64,000 bases of DNA from Saprospiraceae bacterium. GTDB lineage: Bacteria; Bacteroidota; Bacteroidia; Chitinophagales; Saprospiraceae. Below the pieces are notes generated by a model. That model saw nothing but the letters and a program-made list of their open reading frames with translations, did not search any database and was not told the DNA's origin. Location of the stretch: positions 178,501 to 242,500 of the forward strand of contig JAHCHX010000001.1 in NCBI GenBank assembly GCA_026129545.1. The letters run 5' to 3'. A program made the position numbers and the translations under genes. Shown in pieces: positions 43,576-52,251 of this stretch (positions within the stretch are counted from its first letter, which is position 1; each line of letters starts with the position of its first letter).

Positions 43576-43708
43576 CAGCCATTCTCGGTTTGCAAGAGGT
43601 GTCATCTTTTGAGGAACGAAAGAGGTGACACCTCGGCCTGTTTTTGAGATGTCACCCCTCCATTCTTCCGGGGTGACATCTCAGAACCCGCCAAATCGAG
43701 AATCGCTG
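43576..43708 (+). repeat. Family C MITE, copy 3 (133 bp)
   Basis: Ends CAGCCATTCTCGG and TCGAGAATCGCTG. Flanks AGGTTAATT (43567-43575) and AGGTCAATC (43709-43717) match at 7 of 9 positions. The right duplicate contains the TGA stop of the cytochrome c peroxidase gene, so insertion occurred at the very end of that gene. Confidence 0.88.
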
Positions 43709-43711
43709 AGG

Positions 43712-44794
43712 TCAATCCGGCTTGCCATACGCTGGGTTTTTCACAAAGTCCAAATCCGTGAACGTTTTTAAAAATGCCACCAAATCCGCTTTATCCTGTT
43801 CGGTCAGTTGCAAGCCGCCTGATTGCAAATTGACCTGCATGAGCACATCTACGGTTGCAGACTTTTTCACGCCAGTATTGTAATGCTCAATCACTTCTTC
43901 CAAGGTGGCGAATCGCCCGTCGTGCATATAAGGAGGGGTAAGAGCCACGTTGCGCAGGCTTGGCACTTTGAATTTGCCCCGGTCGGCTGGATTGAGCGTG
44001 ACGTTTTGGAGGCCCGCGTCGGTCATGGTTGCGTCCGAGTCGAGGCCGTTGTTCACGTAATCATCAATGGTCAGGTTGTGCCCGACGTGGCAATGGAAGC
44101 ATTGTGCTCCCTTTTCGATGCCGCTGGGGTCAAATTGACCAAAAAACAACTTTCGCCCCCGCTCTTCCGAGGCGCTCAAAGTAGCGTGTCCTTTTTCCCA
44201 ATGGTCGTATTTCGAGCTGTGGGAGACAATGGTCAGCATGAATTGCTCCAAGGCCAGCCCGACTCGTTCAGCCGTCACTGTGGCATCGCCAAAAGCGCGG
44301 ACGAATTGGTCGGTGTATCGTTTGTCGGCGCTGAGCTTAGCGACCATGTTGGGAAGGGTTTCGTTCATTTCGAGCGGGTCTTCTATCGGCATCAGCGCCT
44401 GTTCGCGCAGCGTAGCGGCCCTGCCATCCCAAAAAAATCGGTGTCGGTGCCAAGCCAGATTCATCACCGACATAGCGTGGCGATGGCCCGGCAGCCCTTC
44501 CACGCCGATGCTGAATTGGCGCGTGTCTGTGAAAGCATCTTTTTGCTGGTGACAATCGGCGCACGATTGAGAGCCGTCTTTGGAGAGCTTTTTTTCGTAA
44601 AACAGCATTCGCCCCAACTGTACGCCCGCAAGGGTGAGGGGATTGTCGGTCGGCAACTGCGGAGGGTCGAAGTGGCCGTAGTCCAAAGTGTACGGTGTCG
44701 GGTCAAAAGTGACAGGGGGTTCCACAGGCTCCTTTGTGCCGCAGGCGGACAAAAAGGTGAGTGTGGCCCATGCAAGGTAACAACGGTTTTTCAT
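43712..44794 (-). CDS. Di-heme cytochrome c peroxidase (CcpA/MauG family), lipoprotein
   Basis: A 360-residue protein with lipoprotein signal MKNRCYLAWATLTFLSACGTKEP. Two heme c sites are visible: SCADCHQQKDAFTD and QCFHCHVGHNLTI. Around them are family blocks: NPLTLAGVQLGRMLFYEKKLSKDG, WHRHRFFWDGRAATLREQALMPIEDPLEM, and FKVPSLRNVALTPPYMHDGRFATLEEVIEHYN. It should reduce H2O2 with electrons from a periplasmic c-type cytochrome, anchored to a membrane by lipid. The Met at 44794 is chosen; an upstream in-frame start gives a poor signal. It lies upstream of the TonB receptor on the same strand, but a terminator separates them. Confidence 0.92.
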   Translation of the reverse strand: MKNRCYLAWATLTFLSACGTKEPVEPPVTFDPTPYTLDYGHFDPPQLPTDNPLTLAGVQLGRMLFYEKKLSKDGSQSCADCHQQKDAFTDTRQFSIGVEGLPGHRHAMSVMNLAWHRHRFFWDGRAATLREQALMPIEDPLEMNETLPNMVAKLSADKRYTDQFVRAFGDATVTAERVGLALEQFMLTIVSHSSKYDHWEKGHATLSASEERGRKLFFGQFDPSGIEKGAQCFHCHVGHNLTIDDYVNNGLDSDATMTDAGLQNVTLNPADRGKFKVPSLRNVALTPPYMHDGRFATLEEVIEHYNTGVKKSATVDVLMQVNLQSGGLQLTEQDKADLVAFLKTFTDLDFVKNPAYGKPD

Positions 44795-44856
44795 GCATAT
44801 TGGCGCTAGCGTGTTCAGACGCTGACGGCGGGCAAAAATACGCATAACGGCAGCGT

Positions 44857-45198
44857 TTATGCAGCCTGCTGGAAGAGGCTCATTTGCCCGTTGTGCAAGA
44901 AGGTGTCGAGCAGGCGTGCATATTTGAGTTTGTCCTTGCTATTGGTGCGGAGCGCGATGAGTTTGGCCAGTTCGAGCGTGAGGAAGAAGTCCTCAATCGG
45001 TTCGCCGGGCCGAGGCCGTTTGGCGAAGTCGCGATAGGGCTGCGGGCGGCGGATGCCGTCGGCAAATTCGTAGGCATCGCGGAGCCAGCGACGCACTTGT
45101 GCGCCGTATTGACGAACGGGCAATTTGAGGGCGGCGTGAAGGTTGGAGGCGGTGACGACTTTGGTGCCGTGCTTGCTTTCAAATACTTCGAGTTTCAT
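44857..45198 (-). CDS. AntA/AntB antirepressor-like domain protein
   Basis: A 113-residue protein. MKLEVFESKHGTKVVTASNLHAALKL opens like AntA/AntB or Bro-type antirepressor domains (a residue stretch before V(V/N)A(R/S)xLHxxL), and DFFLTLELAKLIALRTNSKDKLKYARLLDTF matches the second conserved block of that domain. These domains are mostly found in phage antirepressors, so this may be a domesticated phage-type regulator. No other phage gene is visible. The promoter contains palindromes suited to autoregulation. Family assignment is by pattern only. Confidence 0.55.
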   Translation of the reverse strand: MKLEVFESKHGTKVVTASNLHAALKLPVRQYGAQVRRWLRDAYEFADGIRRPQPYRDFAKRPRPGEPIEDFFLTLELAKLIALRTNSKDKLKYARLLDTFLHNGQMSLFQQAA

Positions 45199-45245
45199 AA
45201 GCCACTCGTTTTGTTGCTGTTAACTTGTTTGTTTTAAACGCGGTA

Positions 45246-45275
45246 CAAAAATAAACAAGTTGTTTTTAAACACAA
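45246..45275 (-). promoter_or_regulatory. Promoter of the AntA/AntB-like gene with overlapping palindrome
   Basis: On the minus strand: TTG (45273-45275), 19-bp spacer, TATTTTTG (45246-45253). The palindrome AAACAA-N-TTGTTT at 45253-45265 lies inside the spacer, and a further half-site AACTTGTTT occurs at 45222-45230. A repressor or the product itself could bind here. Apart from the family C copy, 45276-45747 shows only AT-rich sequence and no gene. Confidence 0.55.
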
Positions 45276-45566
45276 ATTATTTTGTAAAATTTTTTGAAAA
45301 AATTTTTTGTGTTTAAAATAAATCGCTTAAAATCAATCTTTTGCAAAATGAAAACAAATTTGAGCGATACGGGTTTTATGCAAAAATTTGTGGGTGCTGC
45401 TGGATTGATACTAAAAACTCACGCTACCTTCGCCCGCCAATTTTATGCGCTGACGACACCACACAGCGACCATTTTTTTCCCTAACCACTTTGTCCGTTT
45501 TTCATATTGCCCATGGCGCTAGTCATTGGGAGCAAGTATTTTTTTGAAATAACTGCTCGCTTATGT

Positions 45567-45699
45567 CAGCTATTCTCGGTTTGTAAGAGGTGTCATCTTT
45601 TGAGGAACGAAAAAGGTGACATCACGGCCTGTTTTTGAGATGTCACCCCTCCATGCTTCCGGGATGACACCTCAGAACCCGACAAAGCGCGAATCGCCG
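45567..45699 (+). repeat. Family C MITE, copy 4 (133 bp)
   Basis: Ends CAGCTATTCTCGG and GCGCGAATCGCCG, with the same nested palindromes as the other three copies and exactly the same length. No target duplication is recognisable. It ends 48 bp upstream of the HMG-CoA synthase ATG. Confidence 0.87.
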
Positions 45700-45747
45700 A
45701 AGGCGCGGGCAATGCAACACACACACTCAACTATTCGCAATCAACTC

Positions 45748-47133
45748 ATGGCGCTACTTCCCATCGGCATTGACGACATGGCCTTCTATGTGCCCAAACT
45801 TTATCTTGACATCCGCGCATTGGCCGAAAAACGCAACATCCCTTACGAGAAACTTTCGCTGGGCCTCGGCCTCCACAAAATGGCCGTGTGCGATGCGCAC
45901 GAGGATGCCGCAACGATGGCCGCCGAAGCGGTGGCCGAACTTATGGAGCGCAACGGCCTCGACCCGCGCCACATCGGGCGCATCTACCTCGGCACGGAGA
46001 GCGCACTCGACATGGCCAAACCGACGGGTACCTACGCGGTGGAGATGCTCGCGCAACGCTTCGCCAACCGCTACGGACCCGACTGCTTTCGACATTGCGA
46101 CGTACTCGACATGACGTTCGCCTGCATCGGCGCGACGGATGCGCTGCAAAACACGCTCGACTGGGTAGCGACCGACCGCAACAACATCGGTATCGTGGTG
46201 GCCAGCGACATTGCCAAATACGAACTCAACTCCACGGGCGAATACACACAAGGCGCTGGCGCGGTGGCCATGCTTGTGCGCTGGCATCCGCGACTGTTGG
46301 TGGTGCGGCGGCTCTTTGGCGTGGCGATGGAGAGCGTGCATGATTTTTACAAGCCCCGCCGGGAAAAATTCAGCGAAACGCCTGTGTTCGACGGGCAGTT
46401 TTCCAACCTGTGCTATCAGAACCGCATGAACGAGGCGCTCGACGATTTTCGCCGTCGGGCGGTGGCGGCGCGATTGTTTCGCGACGCCCAGTTTCAGGCG
46501 CTGAGCGAGCGTTGGGCGCGGATGATTTTTCACCTGCCTTATGCTTTTCACGCCAAGCGGATGTTTGTGGAGCGGTTTGTTGAGGAGCGAAAAACGAAGG
46601 GTGCTTGGGAAAATGACGTTGCCAGATTTGGCTTTCAGGAGCCATATGCGGGGCAGTTTTTGGAGAAAAAATCATTTGGGAAAGCGCACGCTGCCTTTTT
46701 GAAAAACGTCAGCGAATCAACGCTTTATCGCCGTTTTGTCGCCCAAAAATTGGAAAAAGCCCAACGCGCCAGCATGGAGACTGGCAACCTGTACACGGCT
46801 TCTATTTTCCTCGCGCTCATGAGCACGCTCGAGTGTGATTTTGCGGGAAATGGCAATTTGGCGGGAAAAAAATTGGGCTTCGTGGCTTACGGCAGCGGCT
46901 CGAAGGCGAAGGTGTTTGAGGCCGTCGTACAGAAAGAGTGGCGCGAGGTGACGCAGCATTTTAAGGTGTTTGAAAAATTGCGCGACCGCCGGGCGCTCGA
47001 CTACGACCAATATGAACTGCTGCACACCGGGCAGCAACAAGGGGCGGTTTTCGCAGAGGAAGGGCGTTGGGGGCTTGAAAGAGTGGGTCACGAAGGCGTG
47101 ACGTTGGGGGCGAGGTATTATGCGGTGTTTTGA
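45748..47133 (+). CDS. mvaS: Hydroxymethylglutaryl-CoA synthase
   Basis: A 461-residue thiolase-fold enzyme. IGIDDMAFYVPKLYLDIRALAEKRNIP is the HMG-CoA synthase start; LYLGTES-type sequence IGRIYLGTESALDMAKPTGTYAVEML follows; the catalytic Cys lies in DMTFACIGATDALQNTLDWVA; and NSTGEYTQGAGAVAMLVRWHP is the conserved region with the glycine-rich loop. It condenses acetyl-CoA and acetoacetyl-CoA, the first committed step of the mevalonate route to isoprenoids. The ATG at 45748 matches the family; the open frame further upstream reads through a mobile repeat and is rejected. Confidence 0.92.
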   Translation: MALLPIGIDDMAFYVPKLYLDIRALAEKRNIPYEKLSLGLGLHKMAVCDAHEDAATMAAEAVAELMERNGLDPRHIGRIYLGTESALDMAKPTGTYAVEMLAQRFANRYGPDCFRHCDVLDMTFACIGATDALQNTLDWVATDRNNIGIVVASDIAKYELNSTGEYTQGAGAVAMLVRWHPRLLVVRRLFGVAMESVHDFYKPRREKFSETPVFDGQFSNLCYQNRMNEALDDFRRRAVAARLFRDAQFQALSERWARMIFHLPYAFHAKRMFVERFVEERKTKGAWENDVARFGFQEPYAGQFLEKKSFGKAHAAFLKNVSESTLYRRFVAQKLEKAQRASMETGNLYTASIFLALMSTLECDFAGNGNLAGKKLGFVAYGSGSKAKVFEAVVQKEWREVTQHFKVFEKLRDRRALDYDQYELLHTGQQQGAVFAEEGRWGLERVGHEGVTLGARYYAVF

Positions 47134-48293
47134 CGACGTTGTGCGAGCCAGTCTTTGAATGGACTCCACAACCCCTTCACCGCCACCAACGCCGCAATGG
47201 GCATGGCTGCCACTGGCATTTCCTGCGGAATGATTTTCCAAAAAATGAGGGCTATGAGGGCGAGGCTGCCTGCTATCGCAAAGTGGAGCCGAATCCAGCC
47301 GCCTTTGTGGCTGCGCCAAAACACAAGCAAATGCGTGGGGAGCGCCCACAGCAGGTTGAAGTTCGTCTTTGTGGCCGAGTGGTCGGTGGCGAACCAAAGC
47401 AATGCGATGAGCAGCCCCGACGCGCCCAACACGAACCAAAAAACTGTATCGAATATCCGTTCCGTTAGGCGATGAAACATGCTTAACAGACCGAGCAGCG
47501 CCACGAGGCTCATCACCCAGAGGGGTCGGTCGAGGAAGCCGGGTCTGAACTCGGTGGTCGGAAACGGGTATTCGGGGATGTTGCGCTCCGACGCGACGAG
47601 CGGGGTGGTGTCGTTGATGCGGGCTGCGGCAAACATATCGCGCACATGGTCGGGTAGGAACATGAAGTCTTGGGCTAGCGCCCGTCGGTCGGCGGCGTAG
47701 CCCAAGCCGAGGTTCATGCCGAAATGTGTCCAGGGCTGACTGGTCATGTAGGGGTTGAGGAGTTGGCGCATTGTGGTGCCTAGGGCGAGTCGGCTGCTGT
47801 CCCATTGGATGGGTTGGTCGAAGGTCAACCCCACCACGTCGCGGATGCGGGTGGCGCAGTTGTCGTAGAAAAAGTCGTATTTGTAGTAGCGGTTTTCCTC
47901 GAGGGCGTTTTCTTCCAACACCTCGAAAAGGCGTTGCTTTTGTGTTTGGCTCAAATTGAGGGTTTGTTCCTGCATGGCACGCTGGTCGCGCAGATTGCCG
48001 CGCTCGAAGCCGCGATAAGGCTCGACATCGAGGTAATAGAGGAGTTTGCCGCGACAAAATTTGAGGATAAAATTGGGCTGCTCGAAATCGAATGTGCCGT
48101 AGTTGTAGCATCGGTCGAGTCGGTTGGCGGGGTCGAGGATGCGCAGGGCGCTGTGGCCAAAAGTGCTGTATAGGAACTCGCCCGGCGCGACGGTCATCAG
48201 GCTGACGCGGGCGCTATCGGAGAGGGCGGGCGTGTTTTGTGACGGTAATGTTCCCGCGCACAGCAGGAAGGCAAGCAGCATGAGGTGTTTCAT
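47118..48293 (-). CDS. DUF4105 domain membrane protein
   Basis: A 391-residue protein with signal MKHLMLLAFLLCAGTLPSQ. Residues about 25-190 are the DUF4105 (Lnb-like N-terminal) domain: SLMTVAPGEFLYSTFGHSALRI, CYNYGTFDFEQPNFILKFCRGKLLYYL and YYKYDFFYDNCATRIRDVV, whose His and Cys resemble a cysteine-peptidase-like site. Five hydrophobic helices follow. Such proteins are widespread in Bacteroidota envelopes but poorly characterised. The 3' end overlaps mvaS by 16 bp. The ATG at 48293 is preferred to the TTG/GTG-type starts upstream. Confidence 0.85.
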   Translation of the reverse strand: MKHLMLLAFLLCAGTLPSQNTPALSDSARVSLMTVAPGEFLYSTFGHSALRILDPANRLDRCYNYGTFDFEQPNFILKFCRGKLLYYLDVEPYRGFERGNLRDQRAMQEQTLNLSQTQKQRLFEVLEENALEENRYYKYDFFYDNCATRIRDVVGLTFDQPIQWDSSRLALGTTMRQLLNPYMTSQPWTHFGMNLGLGYAADRRALAQDFMFLPDHVRDMFAAARINDTTPLVASERNIPEYPFPTTEFRPGFLDRPLWVMSLVALLGLLSMFHRLTERIFDTVFWFVLGASGLLIALLWFATDHSATKTNFNLLWALPTHLLVFWRSHKGGWIRLHFAIAGSLALIALIFWKIIPQEMPVAAMPIAALVAVKGLWSPFKDWLAQRRQNTA

Positions 48294-48307
48294 CCAAACA
48301 ATTTTTG

Positions 48308-48477
48308 GAGAGTGTTCAGAAAACTGTGTCATCCCAATGGAGACGATAAGAAAACACAGAGGCACTAAGGGCACAGGGTTTTGGTTTTCAATAATTTACA
48401 TTCCTTTAAGCGCGGCGTGTATTGCGTAAAAAGAAAACACCCCCGGTATGGTTTGACACATTTTTCTGAACACTCTC
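48308..48477. repeat. 170-bp MITE-like element with 24-bp terminal inverted repeats
   Basis: GAGAGTGTTCAGAAAACTGT... at the left and its near mirror ...CTGAACACTCTC at the right. About 120 bases of unrelated sequence lie between them with no gene. It sits between two minus-strand genes. Only one copy occurs in the window. Confidence 0.75.
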
Positions 48478-48508
48478 AATTTTTGCGGGAGCGAAGGTGG
48501 CAAAAAAA

Positions 48509-49057
48509 TCAAAAAAGCCCCCACACCCATGAGGCGAGCATGGCTGCCATTTTCCAAATGCCCCAAATCAAAAGGGCAAATAGCACGAAAAACAAGATGC
48601 TCAGCAAAGCTATTGACCACCGGGCGCTTGGTTTTGTCTTTCCGTCGGCATAATATTTTTTCAATAAATTCACATTGCGGCGGTTGGCTTTGAAGCCAAA
48701 ATCGAACAAGTCGCCCACAATGGGGACGATGCCCGTGATGGCATCGAGGGCAAAGTTGCCCATCATGCGCAGCATGAGCAGGGGGCCAGCGCCGCGCTTG
48801 AGCATGGTGCGCATGAGTATGCCCGACACGACGAACCCAGCCACATCGCCTAAATAGGGCACGAGTCCGATGATGCCGTCCAATCCAAACCGGGCATTGG
48901 TGCCGGGGATGCGGAATTGGTCGTCCAAGATTTTGGCGAGCGCGTCGAGCCGGGCGAGGTCGGGGTCGTTTGGTTGGGGGGCGTTCGTTGTTGCTTGCCC
49001 GACTGGCTCGTCCGGGCGGAGTTGTTCGTTGGTGGTTGGTGGTTGCTGGTTGTCCAT
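48509..49057 (-). CDS. DUF4112 domain membrane protein
   Basis: A 182-residue protein. A disordered Pro/Gln/Asn-rich N-terminus precedes LARLDALAKILDDQFRIPGT, then RFGLDGIIGLVPYLGDVAGFV and MMGNFALDAITGIVPIVGDLFDFGFKANRRN, which together define DUF4112. The C-terminus has a hydrophobic helix pair (ALLSILFFVLFALLIWGIW). Function unknown; the family is assumed to be inner-membrane. The ATG at 49057 starts just before the low-complexity tract. It lies downstream of the glucosaminidase gene, separated by a terminator. Confidence 0.87.
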   Translation of the reverse strand: MDNQQPPTTNEQLRPDEPVGQATTNAPQPNDPDLARLDALAKILDDQFRIPGTNARFGLDGIIGLVPYLGDVAGFVVSGILMRTMLKRGAGPLLMLRMMGNFALDAITGIVPIVGDLFDFGFKANRRNVNLLKKYYADGKTKPSARWSIALLSILFFVLFALLIWGIWKMAAMLASWVWGLF

Positions 49058-49118
49058 GCGGAGGTTGATTTGGGGGGCAAAAGTAGGGTTGGTGGCGAAG
49101 ATGTGGCAGTGGGGAAAT

Positions 49119-49150
49119 AAAAAAGCAGCCGCTTGTTGGGGCGACTGCTT
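49119..49150 (-). terminator. Rho-independent terminator of the glucosaminidase gene
   Basis: Arms AAGCAGCCGC (49123-49132) and GCGACTGCTT (49141-49150) pair with one wobble, followed on the minus strand by a T-rich run. Confidence 0.75.
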
Positions 49151-49175
49151 TTGGGGCTTGCTCCTCAAAATAATC

Positions 49176-50651
49176 CTATTGCACGCGCAACGTCTCCCCG
49201 ATTTTCACGGTGTCGCTGGTCATGTTATTGAGGCGTTTTATGTTGGCGACGGTGGTGTTGTATTTGCGGGCAATGCTGAACAGGGTGTCGCCTTTCACCA
49301 CTACATGGGTGCCGGGGGCGGCGGGGTTTGTGGGGGTGGGCGGTGGGGTGCTGGGTGGCGTGACGATGGGGGGATAGTTGGTGCTGCCCGTCACCACTGG
49401 CGCTGGCGCGCTGGGTGGCGGAGTGGTCGGTGGGGTAGTGGTTGGTGGGGTGGAGGGCTGTTGGGGCTTGTTCCCTTCGCCGCCGCCGATTTCTTCGAGC
49501 AGGCCGTCCTCGTCGGGGGTCATGCTGCCGGGGTTGGGAGTTGGCCAATAGCCGCCGGGGTTTTCGGGCTTTGTGGTTGCCATGCCGTCGCGTAGGCGCA
49601 CGGGGTCGCTTTTTGAGCGATTGCTGTTGAGGCGGATGCGTTCGCCTTCGGCGGGTTCTTGGCCTCTGGTCATGTAGTTGCGCTCCAACAGTTTGCTCAG
49701 TTTGATTCCATATACTTGGGAAATGTCGAACATGGTCTGGTCGGCCTTCACGACGTGTTCGTTGGCTGGCCCGCTCGTCCATTTGTCTTTTTTAGGCTCG
49801 ATGAAAATCCGCGTGTTGGCTTTGAGTTTTTCAAGGGGGGTGTAGCCTCGGTCGTTGTATTCGGCCACCTTGTCAGGTTTGAGCATATAGGTGCGGGCAA
49901 TATCGGTGATGGTTTCTCCCTGACGCGCGATGGCTACCTTCACGTTGTTGATGCGCCCCACGCGGTTGGCGGGGTTTGGCAGCGCGACATCTGCACCTGT
50001 TTCCGTGCCGTATTGAGGGTTTTCGGGCTGGGGCGGGGCTGTGGGCTTGCCGCTGGCCACGTCGTATTCGTAGAGTTTGTATCGCTCGATGATGTCAATC
50101 AGTTTGTCGGCATAAGTGTTGGAGGTGGAATAGCCTGCCGCTTGCAGCCCTTGTGCCCAGCCTTTATAGTCAGTTGGGTCGAGTTTGAAAAGAAATCCGT
50201 AGCGAAATTCTTTTTTGGGGTCGCGCAGGAAATGTCCGTGGTCTATGTAGCTCTCTTCCACCTTGGTGTATTTGCGAAAGCAGGATTCCTTGAGTTTGCC
50301 GTCGGGGCCCCGGTCATCGTCTTTTTTCATATAGGTAGCGCCTTTCCAGTCGTTGCCGCATTTTATGCCGAAATGATTGTTAGCGTTTTGAGCCAACTCA
50401 CTAGTGCCTGCTCCGCTTTCCAGTATGCCTTGGGCGAGCGTGATGCTGGCTGGCACACCAAGGCGCTGCATTTCATAAATGGCCGCCGACGCGAATTTTT
50501 CGGTGTAAATCTGGTTGCGGTCGGCGCCAGTGCGCGAGCTGAACATGGAAGAGGCGGGAGCGGGTTCGGGCTTTTTTTTGAAGGCGCTGCAAGAGGGCGC
50601 TGCGAGGGCTGCTACGAGTAGCAGCACGGGGAAAATCTGTTTCGTCATCAT
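49176..50651 (-). CDS. Glucosaminidase domain lipoprotein with LysM repeats
   Basis: A 491-residue protein with lipoprotein signal MMTKQIFPVLLLVAALAAPSC. Residues about 45-195 are a GH73-like glucosaminidase: GVPASITLAQGILESGAGTSELA (catalytic Glu), NNHFGIKCGNDWKGATYM and SYIDHGHFLRD. Three LysM-type segments follow: ITDIARTYMLKPDKVAEYN, MFDISQVYGIKLSKLLERN and, at the end, VVVKGDTLFSIARKYNTTVA. A long Pro/Thr linker precedes the last. It should cleave peptidoglycan glycan strands while anchored in the envelope. It is transcribed alone, with its own terminator. Confidence 0.92.
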   Translation of the reverse strand: MMTKQIFPVLLLVAALAAPSCSAFKKKPEPAPASSMFSSRTGADRNQIYTEKFASAAIYEMQRLGVPASITLAQGILESGAGTSELAQNANNHFGIKCGNDWKGATYMKKDDDRGPDGKLKESCFRKYTKVEESYIDHGHFLRDPKKEFRYGFLFKLDPTDYKGWAQGLQAAGYSTSNTYADKLIDIIERYKLYEYDVASGKPTAPPQPENPQYGTETGADVALPNPANRVGRINNVKVAIARQGETITDIARTYMLKPDKVAEYNDRGYTPLEKLKANTRIFIEPKKDKWTSGPANEHVVKADQTMFDISQVYGIKLSKLLERNYMTRGQEPAEGERIRLNSNRSKSDPVRLRDGMATTKPENPGGYWPTPNPGSMTPDEDGLLEEIGGGEGNKPQQPSTPPTTTPPTTPPPSAPAPVVTGSTNYPPIVTPPSTPPPTPTNPAAPGTHVVVKGDTLFSIARKYNTTVANIKRLNNMTSDTVKIGETLRVQ

Positions 50652-50750
50652 GTAATGCGGAAATTGAGTTTTGGAATTCTGAATGAACGGCCAAATGTAA
50701 AACGCCTTCGCAAAAAATCTATTCTGCCAAGAGGGTTGTCTTCGTCAAAC

Positions 50751-50787
50751 AAAAAACGGCGCTTCCGTTTGCATCGGAATCGCCGTT
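50751..50787 (-). terminator. Rho-independent terminator of the exbB-exbD-tonB operon
   Basis: Arms AACGGCGCTTCCG (50755-50767) and CGGAATCGCCGTT (50775-50787) pair with one mismatch, followed on the minus strand by six T. It lies 26 bp beyond the tonB stop. Confidence 0.82.
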
Positions 50788-50812
50788 CGAGTATCAAAAA
50801 AGGTTAGGTGTG

Positions 50813-51769
50813 TTATTTCAGGATGAAGTTGTACTCAATCCAGCCGCATTGCACCTCTGCGCCCGGCTCTGCGGCAAATCTGCTTTTCAGCGCGGCAGCT
50901 CTGGCGGCTGAGCGGAGTGTGGCATCTGTCGTGGTGGAGCCGGATTGGGTGGGGTCGGCTTCCACCACCGTGCCGTCGCTGTTGACGCATACGCGCACGC
51001 GCACGGTGCCTTGTTTATTGGAGTCATAATCTGCTTTGGCAAGGGTCAGCACTTTGCGGCCACCCAGCCCTCCGCCGACCGAGCCGCCGGTGCCAGTGCC
51101 GATGCCTCCTCCCGAACCGCCTCCGCTGCCGGGGCTTTGCCCGAATGGGTTGCTGCCTGTGCCTCCGGGGATGCCTTGGTTGCCGGCGTTGCCACCCGAA
51201 CCGCTACCTGCGCCTGTGCCGCCCGTGCCAAGTCCAGAATTTTTGATCCTATCCCGTCTTGCTTGCTCTTCCCTTGCTTTGGCGGCAGCGGCTTCTTGTT
51301 CCTTCTTGATGCGTTCGCGTTCGATGGCTGCAAGTCTGTCTTGTTCTTCCTGCTTGCGCTTGGCCTCCTCTTGCTGCTGACGGCGCAGTGCCGCCACGTT
51401 GGGGTCTTCGGTCGTGGGCGTGTTGACCGGAGGCTCTGTCTTGGCTGGTGGGGTAGGGGTGGGAGGCGTGGGTTTGGGCTCGGCGGGCGGCACCTTGGCG
51501 GGCAAAGCAGGCTCTGCCACGTCGGTTGGGTCGCCAGCGGGTGCCGAAGTGCTGTTTCTGCCTCTGTCCGGTTGGCCCTGTGCGGCATTGTCGCCGCCAC
51601 CGCCCCAGTTCGACATATCAATATTGATATAGACGGGTGGTGGCTCAATTGCTTTTTCCGGGACGGAAAACTTGTAAAACATAAGCAGGGCCAACATGCC
51701 AAGGTGAACCAACAGGCTGGTAAGTATCGCCTTGGTGCGGTCTTCTTCTCTATGGACTATGGCTTTCAT
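50813..51769 (-). CDS. tonB: TonB-like energy transducer
   Basis: A 318-residue protein. An N-terminal membrane helix (ILTSLLVHLGMLALLMFYKF) is followed by a long Pro/Lys and Gln/Arg/Glu-rich periplasmic region with a predicted coiled coil (RQQQEEAKRKQEEQDRLAAI), a Gly-rich hinge and a C-terminal TonB domain (GTVRVRVCVNSDGTVVEADP). It should couple the inner-membrane proton gradient, through ExbB and ExbD, to outer-membrane receptors such as the one at 41-43 kb. It follows exbD with a 55-bp gap. The ATG at 51769 is chosen. Confidence 0.85.
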   Translation of the reverse strand: MKAIVHREEDRTKAILTSLLVHLGMLALLMFYKFSVPEKAIEPPPVYINIDMSNWGGGGDNAAQGQPDRGRNSTSAPAGDPTDVAEPALPAKVPPAEPKPTPPTPTPPAKTEPPVNTPTTEDPNVAALRRQQQEEAKRKQEEQDRLAAIERERIKKEQEAAAAKAREEQARRDRIKNSGLGTGGTGAGSGSGGNAGNQGIPGGTGSNPFGQSPGSGGGSGGGIGTGTGGSVGGGLGGRKVLTLAKADYDSNKQGTVRVRVCVNSDGTVVEADPTQSGSTTTDATLRSAARAAALKSRFAAEPGAEVQCGWIEYNFILK

Positions 51770-51824
51770 GACTATTGCAGTTTTGGGTGAATGGATGCCG
51801 AAACGGTGTTGAATGCACAAAAAA

Positions 51825-52244
51825 TTATTTGTCGTCTTTCAACTGATTGGTGGCCAAGATAGTTCGCACCTTCAATTTATTGGCAATATCCAACACGAAC
51901 ACAACATCTTCAATGGGCACTCCCTGCTCGGCAGCGATGGTGATGGTCACCTTCGTGGGGTCTTCGTCTTCGGCTCTTACCCGCGAGCCGAGCACAGGCT
52001 GGAGCGATTGGCGGTCAATGGGGCTATTGCCAAGGTACATCTGGCCGGTCTTTCTTATCGAGACGGCCAACGGAGTGGAGGCGATGGGGGCGGAGGAGCT
52101 ACTCGAGGGCAGCTGTAGTTGCAGCGAGTTGGTGGTGACGAAATTGGATGTCAGCATGAAGAACATCAACAGGAGGAAGATGACGTCAATCATGGCTGCC
52201 AAACTGAATTCCGGCTCTACTCGTTGTCTTCTTTTGAGTCCCAT
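51825..52244 (-). CDS. exbD: ExbD/TolR biopolymer transport protein
   Basis: A 139-residue protein. VEPEFSLAAMIDVIFLLLMFFMLTSNF is the single membrane helix with the essential Asp in MIDVIFLL. The periplasmic domain follows (VSIRKTGQMYLGNSP, KVTITIAAEQGVPIEDVVFVLDIAN). With ExbB it forms the proton channel energising TonB. The ATG at 52244 gives the family N-terminus; the open frame further upstream reads through a minisatellite and is not coding. Confidence 0.92.
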   Translation of the reverse strand: MGLKRRQRVEPEFSLAAMIDVIFLLLMFFMLTSNFVTTNSLQLQLPSSSSSAPIASTPLAVSIRKTGQMYLGNSPIDRQSLQPVLGSRVRAEDEDPTKVTITIAAEQGVPIEDVVFVLDIANKLKVRTILATNQLKDDK

Positions 52245-52251
52245 ATTCTTT

